Source: Monosiga brevicollis MX1
Lineage: Eukaryota > Opisthokonta > Choanoflagellata > Craspedida > Salpingoecidae
Assembly (NCBI RefSeq): GCF_000002865.3
Contig: NW_001865050.1
Coordinates: 335,098-399,097, forward strand
Direction: 5' to 3'
DNA: 64,000 nt
Below are positions 10,215 through 22,218 of this stretch, in pieces; position 1 is the stretch's first letter, and each line of letters begins with the position of its first letter. Position numbers and translations under genes: made by a program. The notes beneath the pieces are model-generated. The model was not told where the DNA came from. It did not search any database and saw only the letters and a list, made by a program, of their open reading frames with translations.

Positions 10215-13161
10215 TCAAAGAGGAATGTTGCCGTGCTTCTTGGCGGGATTGCTAATGGACTTGTTCTCCAGAAGTTCGAGATCCTCGCAGATGCGTTGGC
10301 TACATGAGAAGAGGGTGAGGTGAGCAGCAATCAGGGACAAGACTTGCTCATGCGATGGCGACGGCGGCCGTACCGCGTGGTGGCAGGGTCAATGATGTCA
10401 TCCACGAAGCCACGGCGAGCAGCGGGGAAGGGGTTGGTGAAGGTTTCCGTGTACTCGCGTTCGCGCTCCTTGAGAGCCTGAGGAGGGGAACAACCATGAG
10501 AATCAGGCATGGACAGAGGAATCAGAAGAAGAAAATGGCACATCGTACACGATGACGCAGATGAACGACCGTGATCAGATTCTGCGCCGAGCGGTGCTTC
10601 ATACCTCAGGGTCCTTCTCGCGACGGTAAATGATGGCGGTGGCGCCCTTGGCGCCCATGACGGCCACCTCGGCTTGGGGCCAAGCATAGTTGATGTCGCC
10701 GCGCAGGTGCTTTGAGCTCATGACATCGTAAGCACCACCGTAGGCCTTGCGAGTAATGATGGTGATCTTGGGGACGGTTGCCTCGGCGTACGCGTACAGC
10801 AGCTTGGCACCATGGCGGATGATGCCACCGTACTCCTGTCAAACCAATAAGACAAACAAAGCCCGTGAGTTGAATGGCACTATGGTGTCCTGCCGTGTGA
10901 ATAGGCTCGTTTCCCTGTCGATAGGAGGGTCTGCAAGGAGAAGACACCAAATGCGGTCTGACCTGAGCGGTACCAGGGAGGAAGCCAGGCACATCGACCA
11001 GCGTCACAAGGGGCACGTTAAAGGCGTCGCAGAAGCGCACAAAGCGGGCAGCCTTGACGCTAGCGTTAATATCAAGGGTACCAGAGGCAGCCTTGGGCTG
11101 GTTGGCGACAATGCCGACGGAGCGGCCGTCAAAGCGACCAAAGCCAATGATAATGTTCTTTGCGTGGTCAGGTTGGATTTCAAAAAAGCGGCCGCTGTCA
11201 ACGAGCTTGGTGATGACCTCCTTCATGTCGTACGCCTTGAAGGGATCCTTGGGCACCACCGTCTCGAGCGAGGGCTCTTGGCGATCTGTCAATGAGGTTC
11301 AAATCCAGAGTCAGAGCACAAGTGAGAGCACCACCTACCATGGTCATCCTCGGCCAAGCTTTTGCCGCACGTACCCGCCCAGTCGTTGGACACAATGGAG
11401 GGGACCTTTTCTTTGTTGCTTGAGGGCATAAAGCCGACAAGATCACGCACAGCCGCCAAGGCTTCGACGTCGTTATCGTACGCGCAGTGCGCCACACCTA
11501 ATGACAGTAACACAATGGCATCAAGGGCAGTACACGGAAGGCTCAGTGGGGGTGGATGGTGAATATTGCAAGCTGCTGTCTGGGAAGAACGGACCTGACT
11601 TGACGGTGTGCACCGAAGCACCACCAAGCTCGTCGTGAGTCACGTCTTCGTTGGTTACTTGCTTGACCACATCGGGGCCAGTGACATACAAGTAGGACGA
11701 GTCCTGTGGGGTGTGCGATATCGCCAGCAGGTGATGAGATGGCATGCGTCAAGGAACGAAGAGAAGGTGATTGGGCGAAGAGAAGGTGATTGGGTTGAGT
11801 GCAGTGCGCCTTTCGGGGTCCGGGGTCCAGGGTCCGGGGTCCACGCCAAGGGTCATGTCAGATTGGGCGCGCATGTGGGAGCTGACTTACGCGGACCATG
11901 AAGGTAAAGTCTGTGAGGGCGGGGCTGTAGACGGCACCGCCGGCGCAGGGGCCCATGATGACGGAGATTTGGGGAATGACACCCGACGACATGACGTTGC
12001 GCTGGAAGATGTCGGCGTAGCCGGCCAAAGCATCAATGCCCTCCTGAATGCGGGCACCACCCGAGTCGTTGAGACCAATGACGGGGGCACCAAGTTCCAT
12101 GGCCTTGTCCATGATCTAATGTCCAGCGCCACCGCAAGAAAGTTGAGTGGTGCGAGCGGGTGTGGGTATGTTGGGGGGAGCAGGTGTGCGGGGGTGCAGG
12201 TGTGCAGAATCATTTCGAAGGCTTGTCGGGGGAACTGAGTCGAAGTCGCGGAACAAGACAAAAAGAGACACGAACCTTGCAGATTTTCTTGGCATGAGTG
12301 TCACCAAGGGAGCCGCCAAGGACGGTAAAGTCTTGGGAGAAGACAAAGACGCGACGGCCGTTGATGCGGCCGGTGCCAGTGATCACGCCATCACCCGGGA
12401 ACTAGAAGGGAGGGGGGGGTGGGCGGTGAGGGGGGCGCACACAGGTGAAGAAAGAGGCAAAATACGCGGGGAAGAATAAGGGTGATGGAAGGGGATGAAT
12501 ATCAACTCGTGGAGAGGCATGGCGGAGGCCCACCTTCTTCTTGTCCATGCCAAAGTCGGTGCAGCGGTGCTCCATAAGCATGTCATACTCGCGAAAGGAG
12601 TTGGGGTCGAGGAGGAGGTGAATGCGCTCGCGGGCGGTCAGCTTGCCCTGTAAGCGAGGCAGCCAACGAACATCCAGCATAACATGAGCGTTGACGGGTA
12701 CATCAGCCGGATCAAGTCACGGCACTTGTGGGATGAGCTGGAGTGCATACCTTTTCGTGGCGCTTCTCCACGGCAGCCGAACCACCGCCAACCTCAGCCC
12801 ACTGGCGTGCGGTTTCCAGGCGCTGGTGGATATCATCGTGGCGGTGCAGGTGCTCCTGTGGGTGAGCGGCGCAGAGAGAGAGGGGGGAAAGGAAGAGGAA
12901 GGGGGGGGAAGGATAGAGGAAGGGGGGTCACGCCGTGAGACACAAAGTCACAACTAACTGGGGCAAGACTGGTTCGATGGTGGGAGGGCGCGAACAGAAG
13001 AAACGCACCTCAAGCGGGGTCACGGAAGACCCATCATCGTCGGTAATGACATGAGCCTTGGTCATGCTCCAGCGGGCCGAACTGGCCAGAGTTTGACGCA
13101 GGACCAGCTGCGAGGCCACTGCCGAACGGCTATACAAGCCCAAAGTACGAAGCGCCGCCAT
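10215..13161 (-). CDS. PCCB: Propionyl-CoA carboxylase beta chain, mitochondrial
   Basis: About nine exons read from Met 13161 to TGA at 10215-10217. The N-terminus is basic and Ser-rich ([20 protein letters not shown]), as for a mitochondrial presequence. Order of landmarks: [20 protein letters not shown]; the biotin-carboxyl-transferase core [20 protein letters not shown] and [80 protein letters not shown]; and the C-terminal [20 protein letters not shown], typical of PCCB. The enzyme carboxylates propionyl-CoA to methylmalonyl-CoA with the biotinylated alpha chain, linking odd-chain fatty acid and branched amino-acid breakdown to the TCA cycle. Its start codon lies 630 bp from that of ARL2 in divergent orientation. 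One intron holds short tandem duplications near 11,760-11,841. Confidence 0.95.
11757..11841. repeat. Short tandem duplications in a PCCB intron
   Basis: GAAGAGAAGGTGATTGGG is repeated almost exactly, and a little further on GGGTCCGGGGTCC-type units recur three to four times. These look like local slippage repeats with no coding content. Confidence 0.7.
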
Positions 13162-13555
13162 GGTGTGACCCTCTCTGACACACCACACGCCCGAGAGAGA
13201 GAGAGAGAGAGAGACCGAGAGAGAGAGAGAGAGAGAAAATGAACGCAAACTCAGTGTGTGTGTAGAGAGTGTGCATGCTTCGGTCGGGTGGTAAGAATGT
13301 CAGAATTTAAGAGGAAGAAACAGCACTTGACAGTAGAAGCTGCGGAATCCTTGGTAAACGTCACATAAACCTCCCTGTGATAGCTTAATAATCCAACACA
13401 AAGTCGGTTATCTACTACATGAACCATTGATTAAATGTTCGCTACCAACTGTTGTTGTAAAAACCAGAAAAGAGAGAGATTTGTCACGCGGTAAGCGATT
13501 TTTTGGATGACAATTCCGTCTGACAAGTTGTTGTCAGACTTTTAGGTCGTCAAGT

Positions 13556-13587
<32 letters not shown>

Positions 13588-13791
13588 TGATTTTGGCGAA
13601 TTTGCTGGCTTTGGCTCTTGGGGGCCATTACGAGGAGCAGGCAGACCGTTGGGGCAGTTGGGACGGTGGTGGACTTGGGTATTCCCTCGGCGGCTGGAAC
13701 TTTGGGACGGGGTGAGGCGGGGGGGGAAGGGATTGTGTTTTGGATGGTCGTTGTGCTGGTGTTGACGGGTTGGATTTAGATAGCCGGCACC
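13162..13791. promoter_or_regulatory. Divergent promoter region PCCB / ARL2
   Basis: The interval lies between the two start codons. It contains a (GA)n run (13,195-13,236) in the PCCB 5' leader, a second (GA)n run (about 13,563-13,585), an AT-richer middle, and a perfect 9-bp inverted repeat with a 4-nt loop at 13518-13539. Confidence 0.4.
13518..13539. repeat. Perfect inverted repeat (9-bp arms, 4-nt loop)
   Basis: GTCTGACAA-GTTG-TTGTCAGAC reads the same on both arms. It lies about 250 bp upstream of the ARL2 start codon and might be a dimeric transcription-factor site or chance. Confidence 0.5.
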
Positions 13792-14846
13792 ATGGGTCTT
13801 GCGACCATGCTGAAAAAGCTCAAGGCCAAGGAGGGCGAGATGCGCGTGCTCATCTTGTACGTGCAGCCCAGTGCTACTTTGCTGGGGCCGTCAGATGTCG
13901 TGTGCATCCCTTATCTGGCGGACGTGTCGCTCCTTCTGAACCTGGGCGCAGGGGCTTGGACAACGCTGGTAAGACGACCATTCTGAGAAAGTTCAACGGC
14001 AAGGACATTGATGAGATCATGCCGACCTTGGGCTTTAATATCCAGACCATTCACCATGACGGGTACGACCTGCAAGCCACAGTGCCGTGACAGGCACTTG
14101 GCCCGAAATATCGCCACCACCCCTGTCATACCTGGCCTTTCCACGCCCGCCTTTTCATGTCCACCGGGCCCTCATGCTTCATCATAGTTATGAACTCAAT
14201 TTTTGGGATGTCGGTGGTCAAAAGTCGCTGCGCACTTATTGGCGCAACTACTTTGAAGCCACCGACGGTATTATCTGGGTACGTTTGGCCCTGGGGTGCG
14301 ATGGCTGATGGCCCGGGGACGACGTTTGTAACATTGGTTCTAGAGTCTTATCGAATATTGCTCGCTACTCTAGGTGATCGACTCCACGGACCGCCGGCGC
14401 TGGGAAGAAGGCCGTGAGGAGCTCTTCAAATTGCTCAGCGAAGAGGTGCGTTCCATGGCGGTCTCGGCCGACCGACAAACCCTCCCTTCCCCTATGACTT
14501 GCAATGTGCCATCCAACACTGCGCCCTGCTGTCACAGCGTTTGGCCGGTGCCTCGGTGCTGATATTTGCCAACAAGCAAGATCTACCCGGCGCGTTTCCC
14601 GTCAGCGAAATTGCCGAGGTTCGTCCAAGTAGGCAAGCAGACGACGTCCTTGCTCGGGACAGACGGCATTCTCACTCCCTGGCCGGTGCTGCCCCGCCCA
14701 CAAAACTACAGCAAATGAAGCTGGACGCCCTATCATCACACCATTATCGAGTGCAGGGGTGCTCTGCCGTCACGGGCGAATCGTTGCTCGAGGGCATCGA
14801 TTGGCTCGTGGACGATATTGCCCGCCGCATCTACATGAAGGACTAG
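13792..14846 (+). CDS. ARL2: ARL2, ADP-ribosylation-factor-like GTPase 2
   Basis: Six or seven short exons give a protein of about 184 residues, the usual ARL2 length. It opens with [20 protein letters not shown], closely like animal ARL2 (MGLLTILKKMKQKE). The P-loop GLDNAGKTT is split by introns around 13,855-13,975. Then come [20 protein letters not shown] (switch I), [20 protein letters not shown] (switch II WDVGGQ), [18 protein letters not shown], the guanine motif [10 protein letters not shown], and [20 protein letters not shown] (SA motif) ending in ARRIYMKD at TAG 14844-14846. In animals ARL2 works with tubulin cofactors D/E in alpha-beta tubulin assembly and releases lipidated cargo from PDE6D and UNC119. 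It sits divergently from PCCB. Confidence 0.93.
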
Positions 14847-15227
14847 ACACCTTGACTTGACAGCGTTTTTTGTGTGCACCGTTGGTCAATCATGCCCGGC
14901 GGGCTCCGGGCTGCCTTCTGGACGCAGACGACCATGTTTTAAAGTTTTGGCAGCCATGCTTGTTTAAATGTTTGGTTCAATGTTTGTTTAATTGACGTGG
15001 GGTGCCGATCCTGGCATCGAGCAACTTTGATATCCCTGTCTGGTCCCGAGATCGACCAGCCTTTGATACTTACTTTTCACCATGGCAAGAGAGAGAGGGT
15101 GGCGCTATGGACAAAAATTCGTTCTCAATGTCCACCTCTAAAACTAGCCACGATCCTTCGTTCCAGTCTGATTCGTGATTGATATGCGAATGCCAGACAA
15201 CACCATGTGTGTTCTTGTCCGGGTACT
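14847..15227. other. Convergent spacer after ARL2
   Basis: This is the 3' flank of ARL2 and of the coiled-coil gene. I see T-rich stretches around 14,935-14,990 but no coding frame or RNA gene. Confidence 0.5.
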
Positions 15228-17313
15228 TCAACGGCGAGCCATGACGTAGCTGGGACGCGCCTCAACCTTTTGCAGCCTATCGCATCGTGATTGTGTCGTC
15301 CACACATCGCCGTTCGCGTAAGAGGAGCCCCACGGTTGCAATAAATACGCGAAAAACAAACAGAAATTCGACCAAAATAGGATTATGAAGAAACAACGCG
15401 CCTGCATGAGCGGAGCGGCGTACCTTTTGAACATGGGTTGGAAAAACTCAATCTGCATCATCTTGAATATGTCTCGGTTGACTTCAGCTGTATATCGTCC
15501 CCAAAAGCCGACACGCATCGTGAGTCAAAAAAGCGAGCAAACCAAGCATCCTCACTTTTGCCGATCGACTCGAGTTTGCCCTGGCACACGCTCCACGAAC
15601 CATCCTTCAGGTACCGACGGCGCAGCTTGTCAAAGTCGTGGAATTGGCGATGTCGCTCATCAGTCATGCTCTTCATCAAACCATCCTTGGTGCTTTGGAT
15701 GCGACGCTTGACTTCATCGGTATCGCGCCGTTGCTGCAATTGGATATCTTCGAGACGACGCAAGCAAGCGTGGTTCGAAGTCCCCAGTGCCTCGAAGCGG
15801 TCATCGTGAAGCTTGGCCTTGCTCAACACCTTGTCAATCTGGCCCTCAACATCTTGCTTGACAACGTCAATAACGCGCTCAATATTTGAAATGTCTTGCT
15901 TCATAAGCTCAATCGCCAGCGTGTTCTGATCCCCAATGCGATCCAAGGCCAGGGAAACACCCTCTTGGTGCGTGACCTGCGCTTGTCGCACCTCTTGCAC
16001 TCGCTTGGAAAAGTCTGTCTGAAGGTGGTGATAGAGCTCGTTAAACTGCTTTTGATGCAGATCGATGAGCTGGTGATTGCGGTACGAGTTTTGAGCTGCA
16101 GCGACGAGCTCCTGCTGCATGCTGTGCAGGCGTTGGGTCAAGTGCATGACGGACTGCATCATGGCCGGATCGGCCGTTTCGCTCCATCCAGAAGCCGGGC
16201 TGGACGCGGCAGCATTGACGGCCGCCCCTGGCTCGGCAGTGCCTGCCGCTGGTGGTGGAGTTGCCGCTGGCGCTGGGCTGGTAGCTGGAATGGGAACGGC
16301 AGCGCGTGCAATGGTAAACTGATTGGAGATTTCCTGCATGCTGCTCTGCAATTCAGAGACCTGGTTGGTAGTCGCCTCCAGCTGGGCCGTAAAGCGGGCC
16401 AACTCTTGCATCGTGTCCTCCTTGTGAGTCTTGGATGTCTGCTTGGTCTTCTCCAGCATCGAGGCGGTTTCTGTGCGGTGCTTCTTGAGACGACTGGAAA
16501 GGGTCTGCTGATACTCGGTTAGCAGCTATGGAGACCGTAAATATTGGTCAGTTTGGATGGATCAACGTCAAGCTTAAACGAGGCGTGTAGCGAGTTCCTC
16601 TTGATCGTCGAGTAGACGCGGGAAACATAGGATGGCCACGGGCTTTGTCAACAAGAAGCAGACAAAACCTGTCGTCGTCCAACAAACAAGACTTGCCTTT
16701 TCCAAAGCCTCGATTCGAGCGACAAGAGGGCCTTGTTTATGCTGAATCTGTTCGGCAGCAGACGTAGTGGCTTGCTCGAGCATGACCTCGGCTGTGATGC
16801 GCGTAGTCTGATTTAGACTGGCCATGCTCTCCTTCATCTCTTGAACCTACACCATCATGGGTTGATCCAGGGCTTAGCGTTGTCAGGCATGATACTCATG
16901 CCCAAGTCGTCAACAGGTCTCGATGCTACCAGTCGCGCCTCACCTCGTGTTGGAGTCGCTGTAAAAGGTCTTCGCGTTGATCCTGAGCATCGCTCTGTAG
17001 GCCATCTTGCTGCTCTGTCAAGCGAGCGATGGCCTCTTGTTGAGTTTGCACGAGCTGACGAAGCTCGGCCAGCTCAAGCTCTTGTGCATCCAACCGTGCT
17101 CCAGCGTTTTCAGGTAGCCTTTGCCCTAGCCTGCATGTGTACACACAGGTGAGGCAAGCAAGACAAGTCCGCCTAGGCACAAGGACAACAGGCAAAAGAC
17201 AAGAGAAGCGTAACACACATTTCATCGACACGGCCAGCCAGTCGGTGCTCCAAGTTGCGTGCATCATCGTGCTGTACCACCGGCTGTGCGGGTGGCCCAT
17301 TGCCACGATTCAT
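15228..17313 (-). CDS. Long coiled-coil protein, family not recognised
   Basis: Exons join from Met 17313 (MNRGNGPPAQPVVQHDDARN) through LEHRLAGRVDEM, then ELELAELRQLVQTQQEAIAR, LNQTTRITAEVMLEQATTSA and a long exon (15,480-16,460). The long exon has heptad-rich helices, broken by an Ala/Pro linker (IPATSPAPAATPPPAAG), then helices such as NIERVIDVVKQDVEGQIDKV. The last exons give AEVNRDIFKMMQIEFFQPMF and a tail PSYVMARR ending in TGA at 15228-15230. Nearly the whole protein of roughly 500 residues is predicted helical, with no signal peptide or membrane segment. The overall style resembles FAM81-type coiled-coil proteins, but I cannot confirm that. It shares a 613-bp divergent promoter with KIF6, which makes a flagellar role plausible by inference only. 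Confidence 0.7.
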
Positions 17314-17926
17314 CTTCGAGCGTTTGCCACGCAGAACTGCAATCAAACAGCCAAGTCAAGGCAAGGGACGTGGCCAACGACGCAGGCGTGGAGAAAATGA
17401 AGCATCGAAGCACCAAGTCCCCCTTACCACATCAGCTGTGCCCCGGGCTCTTTGATAATATCTTCTCGCTCAACGTTCACTTCAAGGACAAGCCACAACA
17501 ACCAGATCCACGACGCCCCTAACTCCAACACAAGCTCCCCACGACAGCAAGCACTCTGCCCCTCCCCCCCGTCCGCCCGTCGCCCACCCCTGTCCGCTCC
17601 CCCGCATACCAGCGCCACTTCATGCAAGCACGCACAAATTGTCATCCAAATTATAAAGTATATCAAAAGACACACGTTCCCAAGCGAACCAAATCCAAAT
17701 TTTTTTCTTTTTTTTTTTTGGTGAAGAAACACAAGAACTTGTGAACTTGGGTGGCGCTGGCGCTGGGGCACGCTCGGGTGCGAGTGGTGTGGCGCTGGTG
17801 GTCGTGCCGGTCTTCAGAGGCATCTATCTGCTGGGATAGCCCGGGAATCGGGGCAGAAAAAGGCCCAAGAAGTGCGGAAGGTCAATAGACCCAAGTGTGC
17901 GCCAGGAGGCTGACCATCCGTACAAG
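17314..17926. promoter_or_regulatory. Shared divergent promoter region, coiled-coil gene / KIF6
   Basis: Head-to-head start codons at 17313 (-) and 17927 (+) enclose this stretch. It contains a C-rich tract (about 17,560-17,600) and a poly-T tract (about 17,699-17,720). Confidence 0.4.
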
Positions 17927-20361
17927 ATGCCAAAGGGCTCGGCGGGCCCCCAGGGCATTGTGGTGTTTGGCCGCGTCAAGCCCTGTGACAAGCCGTTTCA
18001 GGGGTTGCAGGTGGACCATGACCCTGAACGACAAGACTCTATTTTGACTATGCACATCCCCAAGCATCTTGAGGTATATCGCGACGTGCAGGCTCAGATT
18101 GGCGCCGATGCACAGCTGGCTCCTCATGCGAGACCCTCGACCCGTTGCTGCGTAGGTGGGCGAAATCAACAATCGGCGTGAAGACTACCGCTTCCAGTTT
18201 GCGCACGTCTTTCCTCGTGACGTGGCGCAGAGCACGGTCTTTGATCGTGTAGCGCGCCCCGTCGTCGACAGGTATGGTTAGCTTTGTTTGAAGCGTTCGT
18301 CCAGATGGCCGCGCTGCGATGATCCAAACCAGATGTAGCTCTGCCGACCAACCCCCTCCGCTCACGACGGATGGAATCTGAACCTTCATGCGTTTCAACA
18401 GTGCATTGGAAGGCTACAACGGCACGATCTTTGCATACGGCCAGACTGGTTGGTTCACACCTTGTAACGAGCTCGGCATGCGAGGATGAACTCCCGCTCA
18501 CGCTTCCTCTCTCGGGTGGGAGGGCTTTTCAGGTACTGGCAAGACTTTTACCATTACTGGCGGGCCAGATCGCTACGAGGATCGTGGCATCATTCCCCGT
18601 ACCCTCTCCTATCTCTTTCAGCACTATGCCGAGGTATGCTGATGTTCCAAGGGCTAACCATAACGACGAAGCGCACACCCCCCGAGTCTGATGCTTGCCC
18701 ATTCCGATAGCACCCAGATACGCTGTTCTCGACCCATGTTTCATACCTGGAGATTTACAATGAAAGTGGCTATGACCTTCTGGACCCTCGCCACGACATC
18801 AAGAATATGGAGGACCTTCCCAAGGTAAGGTATCTCTGGTGCTTGGCTCACAGGCCTGCCATGTCTATCAGCTTTCGCGCCAAACTTGGGCACGAGTCTT
18901 GCACTCAAGTGGCACGCCTCCTGGACATGTGTCTTTTGTGCGCTTCTGTGTGCCCTAGGTCACGCTCATGGAAGATGGTACTGGGGGCGTGCATCTTCGT
19001 AATCTCTCGCTCAACCCCGTCAACAGCGAAGAGGACGCCCTCAATGCCCTTTTCCTGGGTGACACCAATCGCATGATGGCCGAAACACCCATGAACATGG
19101 CCTCGACACGCTCACACTGCATATTTACGGTTCACATCTCTGCTCGTGAACCGGGCTCGGCCGTCTTGCGCAAAGCCAAGCTGCATCTCGTCGATCTGGC
19201 TGGTTCAGGTCTGTTCAAGTCACCCTTTCTGGACGCGCTTCGGGCTGGAGATACGGAAGACCGCCTGCCCCATGTTTCGTGCTTTTGCTCTTGGTTTTTT
19301 TTTTTTTTGACTTCTTGTTCTTGCGGCGCTTTCGAAAACACTTCAGAACGCATCAAGAAGTCCAATGTGAACGGCATGCTCCTAACTGAAGCCAAATACA
19401 TTAACTTGTCTCTGCATTATCTGGAGCAGGTAGGCGTTGATGTCGCTCGCAGTATGTACCTTTGGCAGCGACTCATACTCGTGGCACCCTTCCCCTTCAT
19501 GTGTGCTCGCTTTGCATACCATATTATCTCAGGTCATTGTGGCCCTCTCCGAGCGGCAGCGAAGCCACATCCCGTATCGCAACTCGATGATGACCTCAGT
19601 GCTGCGCGATAGCCTGGGTGGCAACTGCAAGACCACTATGATTGCAACCATGTCAGCGGAGGAGAGAAACGTTGATGTGCGTCATCATGACCTTTTTTTT
19701 TTGGCCAAGTCGTGTCGCAAATTGTTACCACTGGTCAAGCCAATGGTGTCTGACCCGAGGCCGGTTGTCTCCGTGCGTGTGCGCTTGCTAAGACCAAACG
19801 CCCCATCTCATTCGAATCCCAACATTCGATCGGAAAACCCCCAGGAAACCATCTCTACCTGTCGCTTTGCTCAACGCGTTGCTTTGGTGAAGAATGATGC
19901 TCGCCTCAATGAGGAAACCGGTGCGTGTGCTTCTTCCCTCTACTTTCAACTCCAATCTCAACTCCTATGGCCTTACAAGCGCACCGCCTATTTGTGAATT
20001 GGGATCTAATCTGGTTGATGAGGGCAATAGATCCACAGCTCATTATCGCCAAGCTACGCAAGGAGGTGGCACGCCTCAAGGAAGAGCTGGCCACGGCCAC
20101 GGGGCATGTTATCGATGAGCCTCTCACTGATTCGGAACAGGCCGAGTACGTGACCCTCGCTTAATTCCCCTTGAATCAGACCCAGGCTCCCTTCGATTCG
20201 CCGAACACAGCTGGTCTCAGGCAGTCTTCCACCCGCCTCCACCAGATGTCAAGCAGCTATCGATTCCTATCTACGAGATCCATCTGTCGATGCCGACTTG
20301 GGAATGGCCGACCCTCGAAAAACTGCGTATTGCTTTGCCTATCTCAAGGTCTTGATTCCTC

Positions 20362-20412
<51 letters not shown>

Positions 20413-21515
20413 CCTCATGCTTGGTTTGCTCCGTTTAGCGTATTGTACTGGAAAATGGATCTGAGCACACAGGCACGCGTCAAGGAACGGGTACAGACAA
20501 AGAGGCACACGATCGTTGGCCCGCCGAGGTGGCTGAACTCCAGGCACTTTTGCGGCAGCGGGACCATGAAGTTGCCATCCTTGCCGCCAAACTCCAAAAA
20601 GCGCGTGCAGAGCGTAGTAGAGACGACGTCACATCTCGGGCTGCGACTCCGCGAATGGACCCCAACCCAGCCACCGCATCCCAACCTCAAATGGAGCCAA
20701 CCCGCACTCAACCCGCGCCGCCTCCGCCCGACTTGTCCGACGCCCAACGTCAATTGGCTTATGACGATTTTCGGCGCCAATATTCGGTTTGCATCTTTGC
20801 TAAAACATTCCAAGCCTCGTGATGTGTTGGTCCCGGTTCGATCATGGCTCCAGCTCATGCGCACTTCTCAAACACGATACAGGAAATGCCAGTCCTGGAG
20901 GCTAAAAAGAGCGAACTCCAAGCGCTTTACGCCGAGGCCAAGACCTTGGGGCAACGAGTTCACTCCATCAAGTAAGAATCTAGCCTATACATCGAGTGGC
21001 ACGCGTTTTTGTTTGGGGGTCGCCTTACGGGGACGTTATCTTGTAGACAGAGACTCTCCTCGCTGAAAAGCGAATTGGAGCGTCATCGCCTTCGCATGGT
21101 TCCTACGATGCTCGAGGCCGGCGAGGATGCTTGGCAAGATGATCCAACGGACGCAGCTCTGCGTTCGCAAATCGACGAACAAAATGACGCGTGCGACGTG
21201 CTTTTCCCTCCTCCCCAGCTTGGTGTGCTCTGTGTGCTGCTTTGGCCTCATCGTTTCCATGGGTGCTGCTTGAGCAGATACAAGGAAGGGTTGGTGCAAC
21301 TCAAGTCCCACAAACGCAAGATTGAGCATCTTCAGCACTTGCTGCAGGGAGCCAAGGTATTGGCACCGCATTGGCATCCCCCCCCCCCTTCTTTAGACGG
21401 CCTAGATTCTTATTTTCATTGCCTTCCTTTGGGTCATTGTCCCTTTTAGACGCGCTTGCATCAAGAGTTTGAAATCTGGTTGCTTGAGCACGTGGAAAGA
21501 TACAACACACTCTGA
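17927..21515 (+). CDS. KIF6: Kinesin-like protein KIF6 (kinesin-9 family)
   Basis: About fifteen exons. The motor domain follows vertebrate KIF6 closely: [47 protein letters not shown] (P-loop, split by an intron at GQTG near 18,450/18,532); [58 protein letters not shown] with RSHCIF (switch I, about 19,060-19,130); [11 protein letters not shown] (switch II); [40 protein letters not shown]. After it comes the KIF6 neck and tail: [40 protein letters not shown], a Pro-rich linker ([19 protein letters not shown]), then coiled coil ([38 protein letters not shown]) ending in TGA 21513-21515. Met 17927 fits the KIF6 N-terminus; an upstream in-frame Met lies at 17897. Kinesin-9 proteins act in motile cilia and flagella. 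Confidence 0.95.
20365..20410. repeat. (GT)n microsatellite in a KIF6 intron
   Basis: About 23 uninterrupted GT units immediately 5' of an exon acceptor. Confidence 0.95.
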
Positions 21516-22218
21516 TCGTCGCAACTCCAATTGGGCCACTGCCAGCAGAGTGATGTGGCAAACGAGGAAGGCTGTGCTAATTTCAGCCCCTTTCTTCCAA
21601 AAGACGCATCCTCTCAATGAGGCAGCGCGCCCATAACTAGTGAACACCATTACACGCGTTCAGGCGCAACGGTCGCAGCGCGACACAGCAATAGGCAAAA
21701 GCGCGTGTTTCAACTCTCTTTATCAATCAAGGCCGACCGAAATAACGCGACTACAAACACGGCCAAGTCTCACAGACCGGCCATCTTGGGTTCATACCCT
21801 GTCATGTTAACATGAGCCCGATCAACGGACGGGAAAAAAAACAAAAAAAAACAAAAAACAGGTCAATCAAAATGCAGGCGCACAACGGTTTTTCACGAGA
21901 CACGCGCAAGTTCAACCCTACGCGTCAGAAAATAGCGCAGCACAAGGGTAAATGGCAACAAGCAGGCCAACGGCATCGCGGGCCAGCCAAAAAAAAAAAA
22001 AAATTAGTGACGCCGACGCTCTTTTGAAACAACATTTGTGATCCACAGAAAACACAAAAGTCCAAAGTTTGCAGGGAGTGCAAAAGATTAAAATACAGCT
22101 AGGTCGGCCATGGAAAAAGAAGAATACGGTCAAAGCCGATTGGCCAGGAGTGCAGATCAACAGCGCACGCGGTTTAACAACGCTGCACGAGGGCAAGCGC
22201 GTCATGGTGCAACTCTGC
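21516..22218. other. Convergent spacer with A-rich runs
   Basis: Between the KIF6 stop and the end of the next minus-strand gene. It has poly-A runs at about 21,833-21,858 and 21,989-22,003. No gene was recognised. Confidence 0.5.

Noticed and set aside
10747-11295. 182-codon frame on the + strand
   Set aside because: Antisense shadow of the well-supported PCCB exons.
15896-16522. 208-codon hydrophobic frame on the + strand
   Set aside because: Antisense of the coiled-coil exon; codon periodicity of Leu/Gln-rich sequence produces it.
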